Source: Streptomyces sp. RB17
GTDB lineage: Bacteria > Actinomycetota > Actinomycetes > Streptomycetales > Streptomycetaceae
Length of the DNA: 64,000 nt
Assembly (NCBI RefSeq): GCF_009604455.1
Contig: NZ_WEGL01000005.1
Coordinates: 434,001 to 498,000 of the forward strand
Direction: 5' to 3'
Part shown: one piece after another, positions 35,166 to 43,729 of the stretch
How the letters are laid out: the number at the start of each line of letters is the position of its first letter
Position numbering within the stretch: the first letter of the stretch is position 1
The notes under the pieces: generated by a model
The model's database searches: none
Told to the model about the DNA's origin: nothing
The model's input: only the letters and a program-made list of their open reading frames with translations
Translations under genes and position numbers: made by a program

Positions 35166-36122
35166 ATGTCCGCTGCCACCGCCCCCCGCGCCCTGCATGC
35201 CGTCCTCGGCTCCGGGCCTGCCGGAACCGCGCTCGCCCGCGAGCTGGTGCGCCGTGGCCACGCCGTACGGCTCGTGGACCGCACCGCCGGCGGCGCGGCC
35301 ATCGACGGCGTCGAGCGGTACGCCGCCGACGTCAGCACCGCAGACGGCGCGCTCCGGGCGACAGCCGGAGCCGCCGTCGTCCACCACTGCGTCAACGTCG
35401 CCTATCACCTCCAGGTCGAGGTGATGCCCCGCATCCAGACAGCCGTCCTCGGCGCCGTCGCGCACACGGGCGCCCGCCTGGTCGTACTCGACACCCTCTA
35501 CCCCTACGGCGAGACGGGCGGAGCGGTGATGTCAGAGGACACCCCGTGGAACGCCACCAGCCGCAAGGGCCGCATGCGGGCCGAACTCGACCACCGGTAT
35601 CTGACCGCCCACCGCGAGGGCCGGGCCCGGGTCGTCCTCGGCCGTTCCGCCGACTTCGTGGGTCCAGGCGTGCTCAACTCCACCCTCGGAGCATCGGTCT
35701 TTCCCGGTGCGCTGACCGGCGGAGACGTTCTGGGCATGGGCGACCTCGACCTGCCGCACAGCTACACGTACATCCAGGACGTCGCCGCCGGCCTCGCGAC
35801 ACTGGGTGAACGTCCGCACGGCGACGGCCGGGTATGGCACCTGCCCACCGCGCCTGCGGTCAGCACGCGCGAGATACACACCATGATCGAGAAGCGCGTG
35901 GGCCGCCCGTTGAACGTCGTGGTCCTCGAAGAGCCCCGCCCCTTCGGCCCGTTCGACGAGCAGTTCATGGCCGAGTACGCCGAGATGTTCTACCAGCACA
36001 CGGAACCCCAGATCATGGACTCCTCCGCCTTCGAGCGCGCCTTCGGTGTCACCCCCACCTCGCTGGGGGATGCGCTGGACGCCACGCTGGCCTGGTACCG
36101 CGGGTGGCCGGCCGGCCAGTGA
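35166..36122 (+). CDS. NAD-dependent epimerase/dehydratase-family oxidoreductase (extended SDR)
   Basis: A 318-residue Rossmann protein. The N-terminal motif is VLGSGPAGTALARELVRRGH; VVLDTLYPYGE and later PHSYTYIQDVAAGLATL follow the extended-SDR layout, though the usual YxxxK is not obvious, so catalysis may be atypical. It probably reduces or isomerises a small carbonyl compound. It is divergent from the TetR gene, and the MFS exporter follows about 150 bases downstream, which suggests a detoxification unit; that is inference. Confidence 0.8.
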   Translation: MSAATAPRALHAVLGSGPAGTALARELVRRGHAVRLVDRTAGGAAIDGVERYAADVSTADGALRATAGAAVVHHCVNVAYHLQVEVMPRIQTAVLGAVAHTGARLVVLDTLYPYGETGGAVMSEDTPWNATSRKGRMRAELDHRYLTAHREGRARVVLGRSADFVGPGVLNSTLGASVFPGALTGGDVLGMGDLDLPHSYTYIQDVAAGLATLGERPHGDGRVWHLPTAPAVSTREIHTMIEKRVGRPLNVVVLEEPRPFGPFDEQFMAEYAEMFYQHTEPQIMDSSAFERAFGVTPTSLGDALDATLAWYRGWPAGQ

Positions 36123-36268
36123 CAGCCGCCCCGCCGAGCCGACAGCCGGTGACGGCCCGCAGGCGCGGCCGTGCGGCACGGCAGCCCGGTCTTCCCGGGA
36201 TACGAGGTACATGTCCCTTACTGTGGCGTTCGGTTGTGTACGTCCGCGCGCGGGGACGGGGTGAGGCC

Positions 36269-37687
36269 GTGGCGTTCGCGGAGCCGAGCGACGGCGGTGG
36301 GTCCCTGCCCTCTCACCCGTCGGTTCCCCGGCCCGAGCGGCGCCGGTGGGCACCGCTCCTCGCCGTGTGCGCCGGGTATTTCATGGTCATCCTGGACGTG
36401 ACGGTCATCAACGTCGCCGTGCCCGTGATCGGCCGGGACCTGGCGACCTCGCTCACCGGCATCCAGTGGATCACCGACGGCTACACCCTGGTCTTCGCCG
36501 GCTTCCTGCTGACCGGTGGCGCGCTGGGCGACCGGCTCGGCAACCGACGCGTCTTCTGCTGGGGCGTGGCCGTGTTCACCGTGTCCTCGGCCGCGTGCGC
36601 CCTGGCGCCCGACGCCCCCTTCCTGGTCGCCGCCCGACTGCTGGAGGGGTTCGGCGCGGCGCTGATCGTGCCCGGTTCCCTGGCCCTGCTCCAGCAGGCC
36701 TACCCGGCGCCGGCGCAACGCTCGAGGGCCTTCGGGCTGTGGGGTTCGATGGCGGGCATCGCCGCGTCGGCCGGGCCGCTGCTCGGCGGCCTGCTGGTGT
36801 CCACGGTGGGGTGGCGCTGGGTCTTCCTCATCAACCTTCCCGTCGGTGCGGCCTGCCTGCTGCTGACCCTGCGGCACGTGGCGCGGTCACCCCGGCAGGC
36901 CGCCCGGCCCCTCGACGGGCCGGCGCAGTGCGCGGTCGTGGCGACGGTGACGCTGCTGACCGCGGCGCTCAACGAGGCCGGACGGCGCGGCTGGACGGAC
37001 CCCGCCGTCCTCGCCGGCGTGGGCCTGGCCGGTGCGGCCGCCGCGGTCTTCGTCGAACGGGAGCGGCTTGCCCGGTCGCCCGTTCTGCCCCTTCGCCTGC
37101 TGCGCTCACGGGCGATGAGCGGGGGAGCCGTCATGGGGCTGCTGTTCAACTTCGGCTTCTACGGCATGGTGTTCACCGCGAGCCTGGAGTTCCAGCACCA
37201 GCGTGGCTTCACCGCCCTCGGCACGGGCCTGGCGCTGTTCCCGGCGGTGGCGATGACCATGTTCGCCTCCGTCCTGTCCGGGCGGCTGTCCCGCCGTACC
37301 GGTGACCGTCCCCTGGTCGTCGCCGGCATGCTCCTGGCCGCCCTGGGGCTCGCGGGTTGGGCCGCGGCGGGTGCCGATCCCGCCTACCCGCTGCTGGTGG
37401 CGCCGATGATGGCCGCCGGATTCGGCACGTCCTTCGCCCTCACCGGCTCCACCGCCACGGTGATGGGCGCCGCGCCACCCTCGTACGCAGGCGCCGCCTC
37501 CGCCCTGTTCAACACCGCCCGGCAGATCGGCAGCGCCACCGGCGTGGCACTCGGCGGCAGCCTGCTCGCCACAGCCACCCACTACGCCACCGGGCTGCGC
37601 ACCAGCATGACCGTCGGCGCGCTCGCCTACCTGACCGCGGCGCTCCTCGCCTGGCTGTGTGTGCCGGCGGGGACCCGAGAGCGTTAG
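36269..37687 (+). CDS. DHA2-family MFS drug exporter
   Basis: A membrane protein of about 472 residues of the EmrB/QacA group: ILDVTVINVAVPVIGRDL in helix 1, QWITDGYTLVFAGFLLTGGALGDRLGNRR with the loop-2 motif, and GFGAALIVPGSLALL. About 14 hydrophobic segments are visible. The start is uncertain; the GTG at 36269 with GGTGAGG upstream is chosen, since earlier in-frame codons add unconserved residues. It lies downstream of the TetR-flanked epimerase-like gene. Confidence 0.85.
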   Translation: MAFAEPSDGGGSLPSHPSVPRPERRRWAPLLAVCAGYFMVILDVTVINVAVPVIGRDLATSLTGIQWITDGYTLVFAGFLLTGGALGDRLGNRRVFCWGVAVFTVSSAACALAPDAPFLVAARLLEGFGAALIVPGSLALLQQAYPAPAQRSRAFGLWGSMAGIAASAGPLLGGLLVSTVGWRWVFLINLPVGAACLLLTLRHVARSPRQAARPLDGPAQCAVVATVTLLTAALNEAGRRGWTDPAVLAGVGLAGAAAAVFVERERLARSPVLPLRLLRSRAMSGGAVMGLLFNFGFYGMVFTASLEFQHQRGFTALGTGLALFPAVAMTMFASVLSGRLSRRTGDRPLVVAGMLLAALGLAGWAAAGADPAYPLLVAPMMAAGFGTSFALTGSTATVMGAAPPSYAGAASALFNTARQIGSATGVALGGSLLATATHYATGLRTSMTVGALAYLTAALLAWLCVPAGTRER

Positions 37688-38157
37688 CGGGGTCGTGTGC
37701 GCGGCGCTGTTGTCGCCGCGTCGCCCCGGCCGCCGGTTCCCGCCTTCAGCGCCCCGGCGGTCAGTCCGCGTACGTAGTACTTCTGCACCGACACGTACAG
37801 CACGAGGCAGGGGATCATCGACACGACCGCGCCCGCGGCGAGGTGTCCGAAGCCCACCTGGCCGTGCACGCCCTGTTGCAGGTTGCTCAGCTCCACCGGC
37901 AGCGTCACGCGGTCCGATTTGGTGATGAAGGTCAGCGCGCAGAGGAAGTCGGTCCAGGTGGCGAGGAAGGCGTACAGCAGCACGGTGAGCATGCCGGGCA
38001 GCATCAGCGGCCGCAGCACCCGCACGAGCATCTGGGGCACGGAGGCGCCGTCGATCTTGGCGACTCCTCGATCTCGTGCGGGATGGCGAGAAACGCGTTG
38101 CGCATCACGAACACCCCGAACGGCAGGTTCATGGTGGTGGAGAACAGCACCGGTGCA
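37684..38157 (-). pseudogene. Truncated and frameshifted sugar ABC permease (MalG type)
   Basis: The minus strand carries the C-terminal part of a carbohydrate ABC permease: STTMNLPFGVFVMRNAFLAIPHEIEE, then, in another frame, KIDGASVPQMLVRVLRPLML.. through four more segments to the stop. The shift falls inside the EAA loop at about 38060-38068, where one base is missing. The N-terminal 110 or so residues are absent and no start exists. It overlaps the end of the MFS gene by four bases and lies 25 bases from the TetR gene. Confidence 0.7.
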
Positions 38158-38182
38158 GGGAGCCGTGGGCCGGCCGAGCGTG

Positions 38183-38752
38183 TCACTCGGCCGGCATCAG
38201 ACGCCCGGCCAGTGCCTCCACCGAGGCGATGACGGCCGCACGGTGTCGCTTGAGCCGGGACTTCTCGTCGTCGCCGGTGGGGTTCCGGATGGCGGGAGGC
38301 GTGAACAGCCAGGACTGGGCGGCCGCAAGGGCGATCATGAGCGCGTCCATGCCGGTCTCCAGGTCGGTGCCGTGCGCGTCGGCGACGGCCTGCGCCTTGG
38401 TGAGATGGGCCTCCAACTCGGCCGGTGACGCCTCCGGCTTCTCCAGCGTCTTCCACTGGGTGAGCCGGATCAGGTCCGGGTCGGCGATGAAGGCGTCGAA
38501 CAGGGCGCCCGCGTAGGCCGGCAGGTCGTCCGCGGTGAAGGGAACGACGTCCGCGAGGACCTGCAGCCGGGCTCCGAGGACGGCGTCGAAGAGGTCGGCC
38601 TTGGAACCGAAGTAGGCGTAGATCGCCTGCTTGTTGGCGGGCGCGTTCTTGGCGATCCGTTCCACCCGCGCCCCGGCGAGTCCGTGAGCGACGAACTCCT
38701 CGTACGCGGCCTCCAGCAGTCGCGCACGCGTCGCGGAAGAGTCATACCCCAT
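38183..38752 (-). CDS. TetR-family transcriptional regulator
   Basis: A 189-residue protein with the TetR helix-turn-helix RARLLEAAYEEFVAHGLAGARVERIAKNAPANKQAIYAYFGSKADLFDAVL, and a helical C-terminus (TQWKTLEKPEASPAELEAHL, TGMDALMIALAAAQSWL). The ATG at 38752 has no clear ribosome binding site; a GTG six bases upstream is possible. It is wedged between two gene remnants, so its original target may be lost. Confidence 0.88.
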   Translation of the reverse strand: MGYDSSATRARLLEAAYEEFVAHGLAGARVERIAKNAPANKQAIYAYFGSKADLFDAVLGARLQVLADVVPFTADDLPAYAGALFDAFIADPDLIRLTQWKTLEKPEASPAELEAHLTKAQAVADAHGTDLETGMDALMIALAAAQSWLFTPPAIRNPTGDDEKSRLKRHRAAVIASVEALAGRLMPAE

Positions 38753-38794
38753 GACCACAGCGTAAAATACAAACGGCTGGATTAAAAAGCCGGC

Positions 38795-39034
38795 TGAGGG
38801 CGCGGGCCGCCGCGTCGTCCCCGCAGTGCACGCCAGGGGAGGAGATCGACAGCAGGGAGGTCGCTACGCCCCACCGGTCCATCAACTCCAGGTGTGCGGA
38901 CGCCTCCCAGTCCGGGAACCTCGCCATGCCGTCCGGCTGCCCGTGCCCGCGTCCTGCGCGGCCTGAACGTAGCGCGGGGTGAGGAAGTGGGCGTGCACGT
39001 CGGTCAGCGGAGTGCGCTCCGAGGCCACGGTCAT
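38795..39034 (-). pseudogene. N-terminal remnant of an amidohydrolase
   Basis: After GAGGAGAG and an ATG at 39034, the minus strand encodes TVASERTPLTDVHAHFLTPRYVQAAQDAG, with the metal-binding HAH of the amidohydrolase (ACMSD-like) family. The frame then shifts near 38940 and continues as QPDGMARFPDWEASAHLELMDRWGVATSLLSISSPGVH.., losing homology by about 38795. The rest of the barrel is missing. Confidence 0.68.
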
Positions 39035-39105
39035 GGTCGACTCTCCTCTGGGCAGGACAAGGGTGTTCGTATGGATGCGGCCCGAAGTACCCCGCCGTGC
39101 CCGGT

Positions 39106-40002
39106 TCAGGGCCCGGGCGGGCGTTCCTCGGTCCGGGGCGGGCCCAGGGTCTGCGCCGCGGCCTCGGCGAAGTCGTGGATGAGGGGGGAGCGGCGGGACG
39201 CCACCCATGCCAGGGCCACCTCGTTGGGGCCGATGTCCTCCACGGGCAGCGGAACGACGTCCGGGCGGGTGTAGAAATTGGCGGTGGACAGCGGAAGCAC
39301 GCAGATGCCGGCTCCGGAGGCCACCAGCTCCAGCTTCTCCTCCACCTGGTGGATCGCCGGGACTTCCGGGCGCCGCCTGCCGCGCAACTCCAGTGCCACG
39401 TCACGCCATTCGGGAACGGCGTCCGGGTCCTGGAGCAGATGCTCGGAGGCGAGGTCGCTGACGGTCACCGACGCCCTGTCCGCCAGGCGGTGCCCCACCG
39501 GGACTACGACGACCCGCGGCTCCCGGAAGAGCGGCCGCACCTGCAGGCCGTGCTGGTCGATGGGCAGCCGTACGACACCGACGTCCGCCCGGCCGTCCAG
39601 CAGTACCTCCACCTGGTCGTCCCAAGTGGTGCGCAGCAGGCGCACGTTGACGCCGGGCTGACGTGTGGTGAAGACGGCCATGGCGGGGGTGACCGTGATG
39701 CCGGGCATGAAGCCGATGGTCAGCGTGGGAGTGCTCTGCGTGGCCTCCTTCACCCGCCGGACCAGCGCCTGGGCCGAGGCGAGCAGCGGGACGGCGTCCT
39801 CCAGCAACTGCTCGCCGGCCGGAGTGAGCAGCGTGCCGCGCCGGTCGCGGTCGAAGACCTCGGCGCCCAGGTCGTCCTCCAGGCTTCGGATCTGCCGGGA
39901 CAGCACGGGCTGGGCGATGTGCAGCCGTTCGGCCGCGCGTCCGAAGTGGAGTTCCTCGGCCACTGCCACGAAATACCGGAGTTTCCGCAGGTCAAGATCC
40001 AC
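39106..40002 (-). CDS. LysR-family transcriptional regulator
   Basis: A 298-residue LysR protein. The winged helix-turn-helix is LRKLRYFVAVAEELHFGRAAERLHIAQPVLSRQIRSLEDDLGAEVFDR (residues 5-53), followed by a two-lobed effector domain (LTIGFMPGITVTPAMAVF..). Downstream lies an amidohydrolase remnant; upstream, on the same strand, the epimerase. A large LysR-like dyad at 41099-41191 between the epimerase and MFS genes is a possible target. Its inducer is unknown. Confidence 0.92.
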   Translation of the reverse strand: MDLDLRKLRYFVAVAEELHFGRAAERLHIAQPVLSRQIRSLEDDLGAEVFDRDRRGTLLTPAGEQLLEDAVPLLASAQALVRRVKEATQSTPTLTIGFMPGITVTPAMAVFTTRQPGVNVRLLRTTWDDQVEVLLDGRADVGVVRLPIDQHGLQVRPLFREPRVVVVPVGHRLADRASVTVSDLASEHLLQDPDAVPEWRDVALELRGRRRPEVPAIHQVEEKLELVASGAGICVLPLSTANFYTRPDVVPLPVEDIGPNEVALAWVASRRSPLIHDFAEAAAQTLGPPRTEERPPGP

Positions 40003-40170
40003 CCGGACTCACCGCTCACTTTCCCCTGAGGTGTCCCGTCTGGTCACTCGGCCGTCCCGACGACCACCGCCTCGATCGCCCCGTGGGACGACCGAGGCAT
40101 GTGGTCATGAATCTACTGCCCCGGGCGGGCCGCGCCGTCACAGACGGTGCCCACTCCTGCCCGGCCTGGT

Positions 40171-41031
40171 TCACTCGCCGGCGGCGAGCACGGCCAGCGG
40201 ATCGGTCCGCACCGGGGTCCACCCCAGCTCCGCCTCGGCGCGTGCCGGGGTGAGCTGCTGGTCGAGGGCGAAGGCGTCCGCGATCGGACCCATCTGCTCG
40301 CGGGCCTGCTCCAGAGTGATCGAGGCGACCTTGCCGTCGAGGCCGACGGACCGGGCGACGGCCAGCGCGCACTCCTTGGCGGTGGGGTTCACGCCGCCCA
40401 CGCCGACGTACACCGAACCGGGCTTCGCCTTGAGCGCGGCGACATACAGCTCCGCGATGTCGTCGATGTGCACCAGCGCCCAGCGGTTCGCACCGTCGCC
40501 GATGAAGGGGATGGCGCCCGCCGCCTTGCCCGGGGTGGTGTAGAAGATGTCGATGAGGCGGTTCTCGCCGCCGTACAGCAGGCCGGGCTGCACCACGACG
40601 GGGCGGCCACCCCGCTGGGCACGGTCCAGGACAGCGTCCTCGACGGGCTTGCGCCAGGCGACCAGGGCCGGCGGGTTCCAGGGAGCGCTCTCGTCCACGA
40701 CCCCGCGGGTGTCGCCGTACACCCACGTGCCGCCGGTGTGCACATAGGTGCCGGTGCCGATGCCGTCCTGCATGGCGGTGGCGGCCGCGAGGTCCTCGGT
40801 GCCGGTCTCGGCCTGCGCCAGGTGCACGACCGCCTCGGCGCCGGCCGCCGCCGCGTTGAGTACGCCGAGGTCTCCCAGACCCCCGCGCACCGGCGTCGCC
40901 CCGAGGGCGCTGACCGTCCCGGCGGCACGGTCGTTGCGGGCCAGTGCCTCGACGGTGTGCCCGTGGCGGACCAGCGCGCTGATCGTGGCCTTGCCGATGT
41001 ATCCGGATCCGCCGGTGAGGAAGATCTTCAT
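40171..41031 (-). CDS. NAD-dependent epimerase-family (extended SDR) protein
   Basis: A 286-residue Rossmann-fold enzyme: MKIFLTGGSGYIGKATISALVRHGHTVEAL at the start (GxxGxxG), the region YVHTGGTWVYGDTRG, and LVHIDDIAELYVAAL. The usual catalytic Tyr-x3-Lys is not evident at its normal place, as in atypical SDRs. It is divergent from the MFS transporter at 41284 and shares a symmetrical regulatory region with it. The ATG follows AGGAG. Confidence 0.85.
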   Translation of the reverse strand: MKIFLTGGSGYIGKATISALVRHGHTVEALARNDRAAGTVSALGATPVRGGLGDLGVLNAAAAGAEAVVHLAQAETGTEDLAAATAMQDGIGTGTYVHTGGTWVYGDTRGVVDESAPWNPPALVAWRKPVEDAVLDRAQRGGRPVVVQPGLLYGGENRLIDIFYTTPGKAAGAIPFIGDGANRWALVHIDDIAELYVAALKAKPGSVYVGVGGVNPTAKECALAVARSVGLDGKVASITLEQAREQMGPIADAFALDQQLTPARAEAELGWTPVRTDPLAVLAAGE

Positions 41032-41098
41032 GGGTGTGGCTCCTGTCTCCGTGGGCCGGTGATTTCGCTGACCAGCCTGCGCCCGGGGACGGACCCCC

Positions 41099-41191
41099 GT
41101 CCAAGACCTCTTCCGCCACCCGTGATACCCGACGGGCATCACGCGAACCCATGTCCATCGGGTATCAGCGGCAACGCAACAGGTCTTGGAC
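41099..41191. promoter_or_regulatory. Large nested dyad, two inverted copies of a roughly 40-bp regulatory motif
   Basis: GTCCAAGACCT (41099-41109) is exactly inverted at 41181-41191, and TGATACCCGA (from 41123) is inverted at 41158-41167; all share the same centre at 41145. Reading outward from each side, about 33 of 46 positions agree. Each half contains an ATAC..GG.CAT arrangement like a LysR T-N11-A box. It lies between the divergent epimerase and MFS genes. Confidence 0.65.
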
Positions 41192-41283
41192 AACTGCGCA
41201 CCTGCCCCGGAAGTTGGACTCCGGGGCAGCAAAGTCGCTGCGCCCCACAGACCAGCTCCCTGCCCGACACCAGGAGATCCTTC

Positions 41284-42507
41284 ATGTCCCGCATCGCCAC
41301 AGTGCGGCCCCTCAACGCGGCGGCTCCCGCACCCCCCGGCATATCGCGCGCCCTGACCCTGCTGCTGGCAACGGCTACCGGTGCGATCGCCGCCAACGTG
41401 TACTACGCCCAGCCACTCCTCGACGTGATCGCGCGCTCCATGGGCACGTCGGCGGGCGCCGCCGGTGTCATCGTCACCGTTACCCAACTCGGCTTCGCCC
41501 TGGGTCTGGTGTTCGTGCTTCCACTCGCGGACATCGTCGAGCGCAGGTCCCTGCTGACTGTTCTGCTGCTGCTCGACGCCGCCGCCCTCGCCGCGGTGGG
41601 TTTCGCCCCCGGACTGGCCGTCGCCCTGGTCGCCTTCGCCGCGCTGGGCCTCGCGAACGTCGCGGCCCAGGTGCTCGTGCCCGCCGCGGCCCACCTCGCC
41701 GACGACGCCCGGCGCGGGCGCGCCGTGGCGACCGTCATCAGCGGCCTGCTCACCGGCATGCTGCTCGCGCGGACCGTCGCCGGTGTGGTGACCGAACTCG
41801 TCGGCTGGCGCCCGTTGTTCGTCGGTGCGGCGGTGCTGATGATCGTCGTCAATGGTGTCCTGCGCCGTGCCCTGCACGGCATGGACGGCCTCCCCGGCCG
41901 GCGCGTCGGCTACGCAGAGGTGCTGGGCTCCACCGTCCGCCTCTACCGAGCCGACGCCAGGGTCCGCGTCCGCTCCGTCTACGGCGCCCTGGGCTTCGCC
42001 GCGTTCAGCGTCTTCTGGTCGACCGCCGCACTCCAGCTCAGCCGGAGCCCGTTCAGCTACTCGCCGGCCGTCATCGGCCTGTTCGGACTCCTGGGCGCGG
42101 CCGGCGCGCTGGCCGCCAACCTCACCGGCCGCGTCCGGCGGCACACCCACCCCCTGCCCACCGCCGTCGCCGTCACCCTCATCGGCGTCGCCTACGCCGT
42201 GCTGTTGCTCGCCGGCCACACCCTGGGCGGCATCATCGCGGGCGTGCTGATCCTGGACATCGGCGTGCAGGGGCTGCACGTGCTCAACCAGCGCGTCATC
42301 TACGACGTCGACGCGGCGGCCCGCAACCGGGTCAACAGCATCTACATGACGTTCTACTTCGTGGGTGGAGCACTTGGTTCGGCCGCGGCCTCCCTCATGT
42401 GGTCGCAAGCCGGCTGGGGCGGCATCTGCGTGACCGGCCTCGCCGTCACCGCGCTCGCGTCCGTGCTGTGGGCGTGCACCTCCCTCCGTGGCCGCGCTCG
42501 CGCGTAA
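41284..42507 (+). CDS. MFS transporter (12-helix)
   Basis: A 407-residue exporter-like MFS protein: IAANVYYAQPLLDVIARSMGTS in helix 1 (the NVYYAQPLL motif marks a well-known actinobacterial and proteobacterial MFS group), GFALGLVFVLPLADIVERRSLL as loop 2, and GVQGLHVLNQRVIYDVDAAARNRVNSIYMTFYFVGGALGS. The ATG follows AGGAGA. It is divergent from the epimerase and probably co-regulated. The substrate is unknown. Confidence 0.9.
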   Translation: MSRIATVRPLNAAAPAPPGISRALTLLLATATGAIAANVYYAQPLLDVIARSMGTSAGAAGVIVTVTQLGFALGLVFVLPLADIVERRSLLTVLLLLDAAALAAVGFAPGLAVALVAFAALGLANVAAQVLVPAAAHLADDARRGRAVATVISGLLTGMLLARTVAGVVTELVGWRPLFVGAAVLMIVVNGVLRRALHGMDGLPGRRVGYAEVLGSTVRLYRADARVRVRSVYGALGFAAFSVFWSTAALQLSRSPFSYSPAVIGLFGLLGAAGALAANLTGRVRRHTHPLPTAVAVTLIGVAYAVLLLAGHTLGGIIAGVLILDIGVQGLHVLNQRVIYDVDAAARNRVNSIYMTFYFVGGALGSAAASLMWSQAGWGGICVTGLAVTALASVLWACTSLRGRARA

Positions 42508-42569
42508 CAGACGGTTACGATGGGCTGCCGAAAGTGACCGAAAGTGACGAGTGAACTCTCGGGGGAACG

Positions 42570-43280
42570 GTGGAGCACCACATGCGGTCGAAGGCCGGCC
42601 CGGGACGATCCCTGCGCATCGCCGTGGTGCTGCTGGTGGCGGCTTCCGGTGCCCTGGAGTCCGTCTCCTTCCTCGGCCTCGAGCGGGTCTTCGCTGGAGT
42701 CATGACCAGCAACCTCGCCCTGCTCGGCATGGCCGTCGGCCGGGGTGAGGTCGTGTGTGTGACGGCGGCCGTGCTGGCACTGGCCGGCTTCGGCCTGGGC
42801 GCGCTGATCGGTGCCTGGTGCACCCGCGGAAGCGCCACCGTGGCCACTCACTGGCCACGGCGCGTCATGATCGTCCTCGCCGCAGAGGCGGTCCTCCTGG
42901 CCGTGGGCGCGCTGGTCTGGGGGCTCACCGGCGGCATGCCCGGCGGGACGACCCGGGACATCATGCAGTTCGGGGCAGGGCTCGCCATGGGGGCACAGTC
43001 CGCAGCCATGGTGGCCGCCGGACAGGCCGCCGCGCCCACCACCTATCTGACCGGCACGCTGGCCACCTACATCGTCAAAGGCATCCACAGCGGCCGCCAG
43101 GGCGTCTGGGTACCTCTGCGATTCGCCGGCCTGGTCGTGGGTGCCGCCGTCTCCGCCGCGCTGTTGAAGGCAGCGCGCGCCTGGGCCGCCGTTCCGCCCG
43201 TCGCCTTGATGCTGTGCGCGATCGCCGTCGCCGGGGCACAGCTCGGCGGCGGCGCGCCTGACTACGCCGGCCGTTCCTGA
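42570..43280 (+). CDS. DUF1275 (YoaK-like) membrane protein
   Basis: A 236-residue membrane protein with six hydrophobic segments. LLVAASGALESVSFLGLERVFAGVMTSNLALLG and LAMGAQSAAM..YLTGTLATYI are the DUF1275 signature. The family is uncharacterised to my knowledge. The GTG start follows GGGGGAA; an ATG twelve bases later is possible. It lies 62 bases downstream of the MFS gene and may be co-transcribed. Confidence 0.85.
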   Translation: MEHHMRSKAGPGRSLRIAVVLLVAASGALESVSFLGLERVFAGVMTSNLALLGMAVGRGEVVCVTAAVLALAGFGLGALIGAWCTRGSATVATHWPRRVMIVLAAEAVLLAVGALVWGLTGGMPGGTTRDIMQFGAGLAMGAQSAAMVAAGQAAAPTTYLTGTLATYIVKGIHSGRQGVWVPLRFAGLVVGAAVSAALLKAARAWAAVPPVALMLCAIAVAGAQLGGGAPDYAGRS

Positions 43281-43683
43281 TCGACCGACCGGCAGTCCAG
43301 TCGCCCTTCGGCGACATGGCCAGTCACACGACGGATATACGGTCCGTCCTGATTTCCCGGCATGGGGAATGACGGCGTGACCGCTGAAGACGTGCGGTTC
43401 CGCCGCTGATGGCAATCCGTGGGCGGGACGGTTCTCCGGCTCGTCCGGAAGCAGCCAGGAGACCGAGATGACAGTGGGCGCGCGCGTCGGGTTCACGGAA
43501 GCCGCACGCGAGGTGTGAGCGCCTGAGCCGTGATGCCGTCCGACGCACCACACCTGCCCCCGCCCTGCCCGGTCCCGGCGGTCGCTGGGAGCGGGCAGAG
43601 GTCCGCGTGACCTATCACATCGGCCTGCCGGTCCTCGTCGCCCCACCCGGGGCTGGACTGAGCCCGGACAACGGCCGGGCAGG
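43281..43683. other. Intergenic stretch between convergent genes, nothing recognised
   Basis: A weak hairpin (GACGGA / TCCGTC at about 43330-43348) lies near the end of the DUF1275 gene. Open frames in the stretch show no familiar motifs. Confidence 0.45.
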
Positions 43684-43717
43684 CCTTCGGTCCCGCCCGA
43701 GCGGCCGGGACCGAAGG
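43684..43717 (-). terminator. Terminator hairpin after the GH2 gene
   Basis: CCTTCGGTCCCG at 43684-43695 is exactly inverted at 43706-43717 around a 10-base loop, 12 bases beyond the GH2 stop codon on the minus strand. Confidence 0.75.
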
Positions 43718-43729
43718 GGAGGACGCGCC

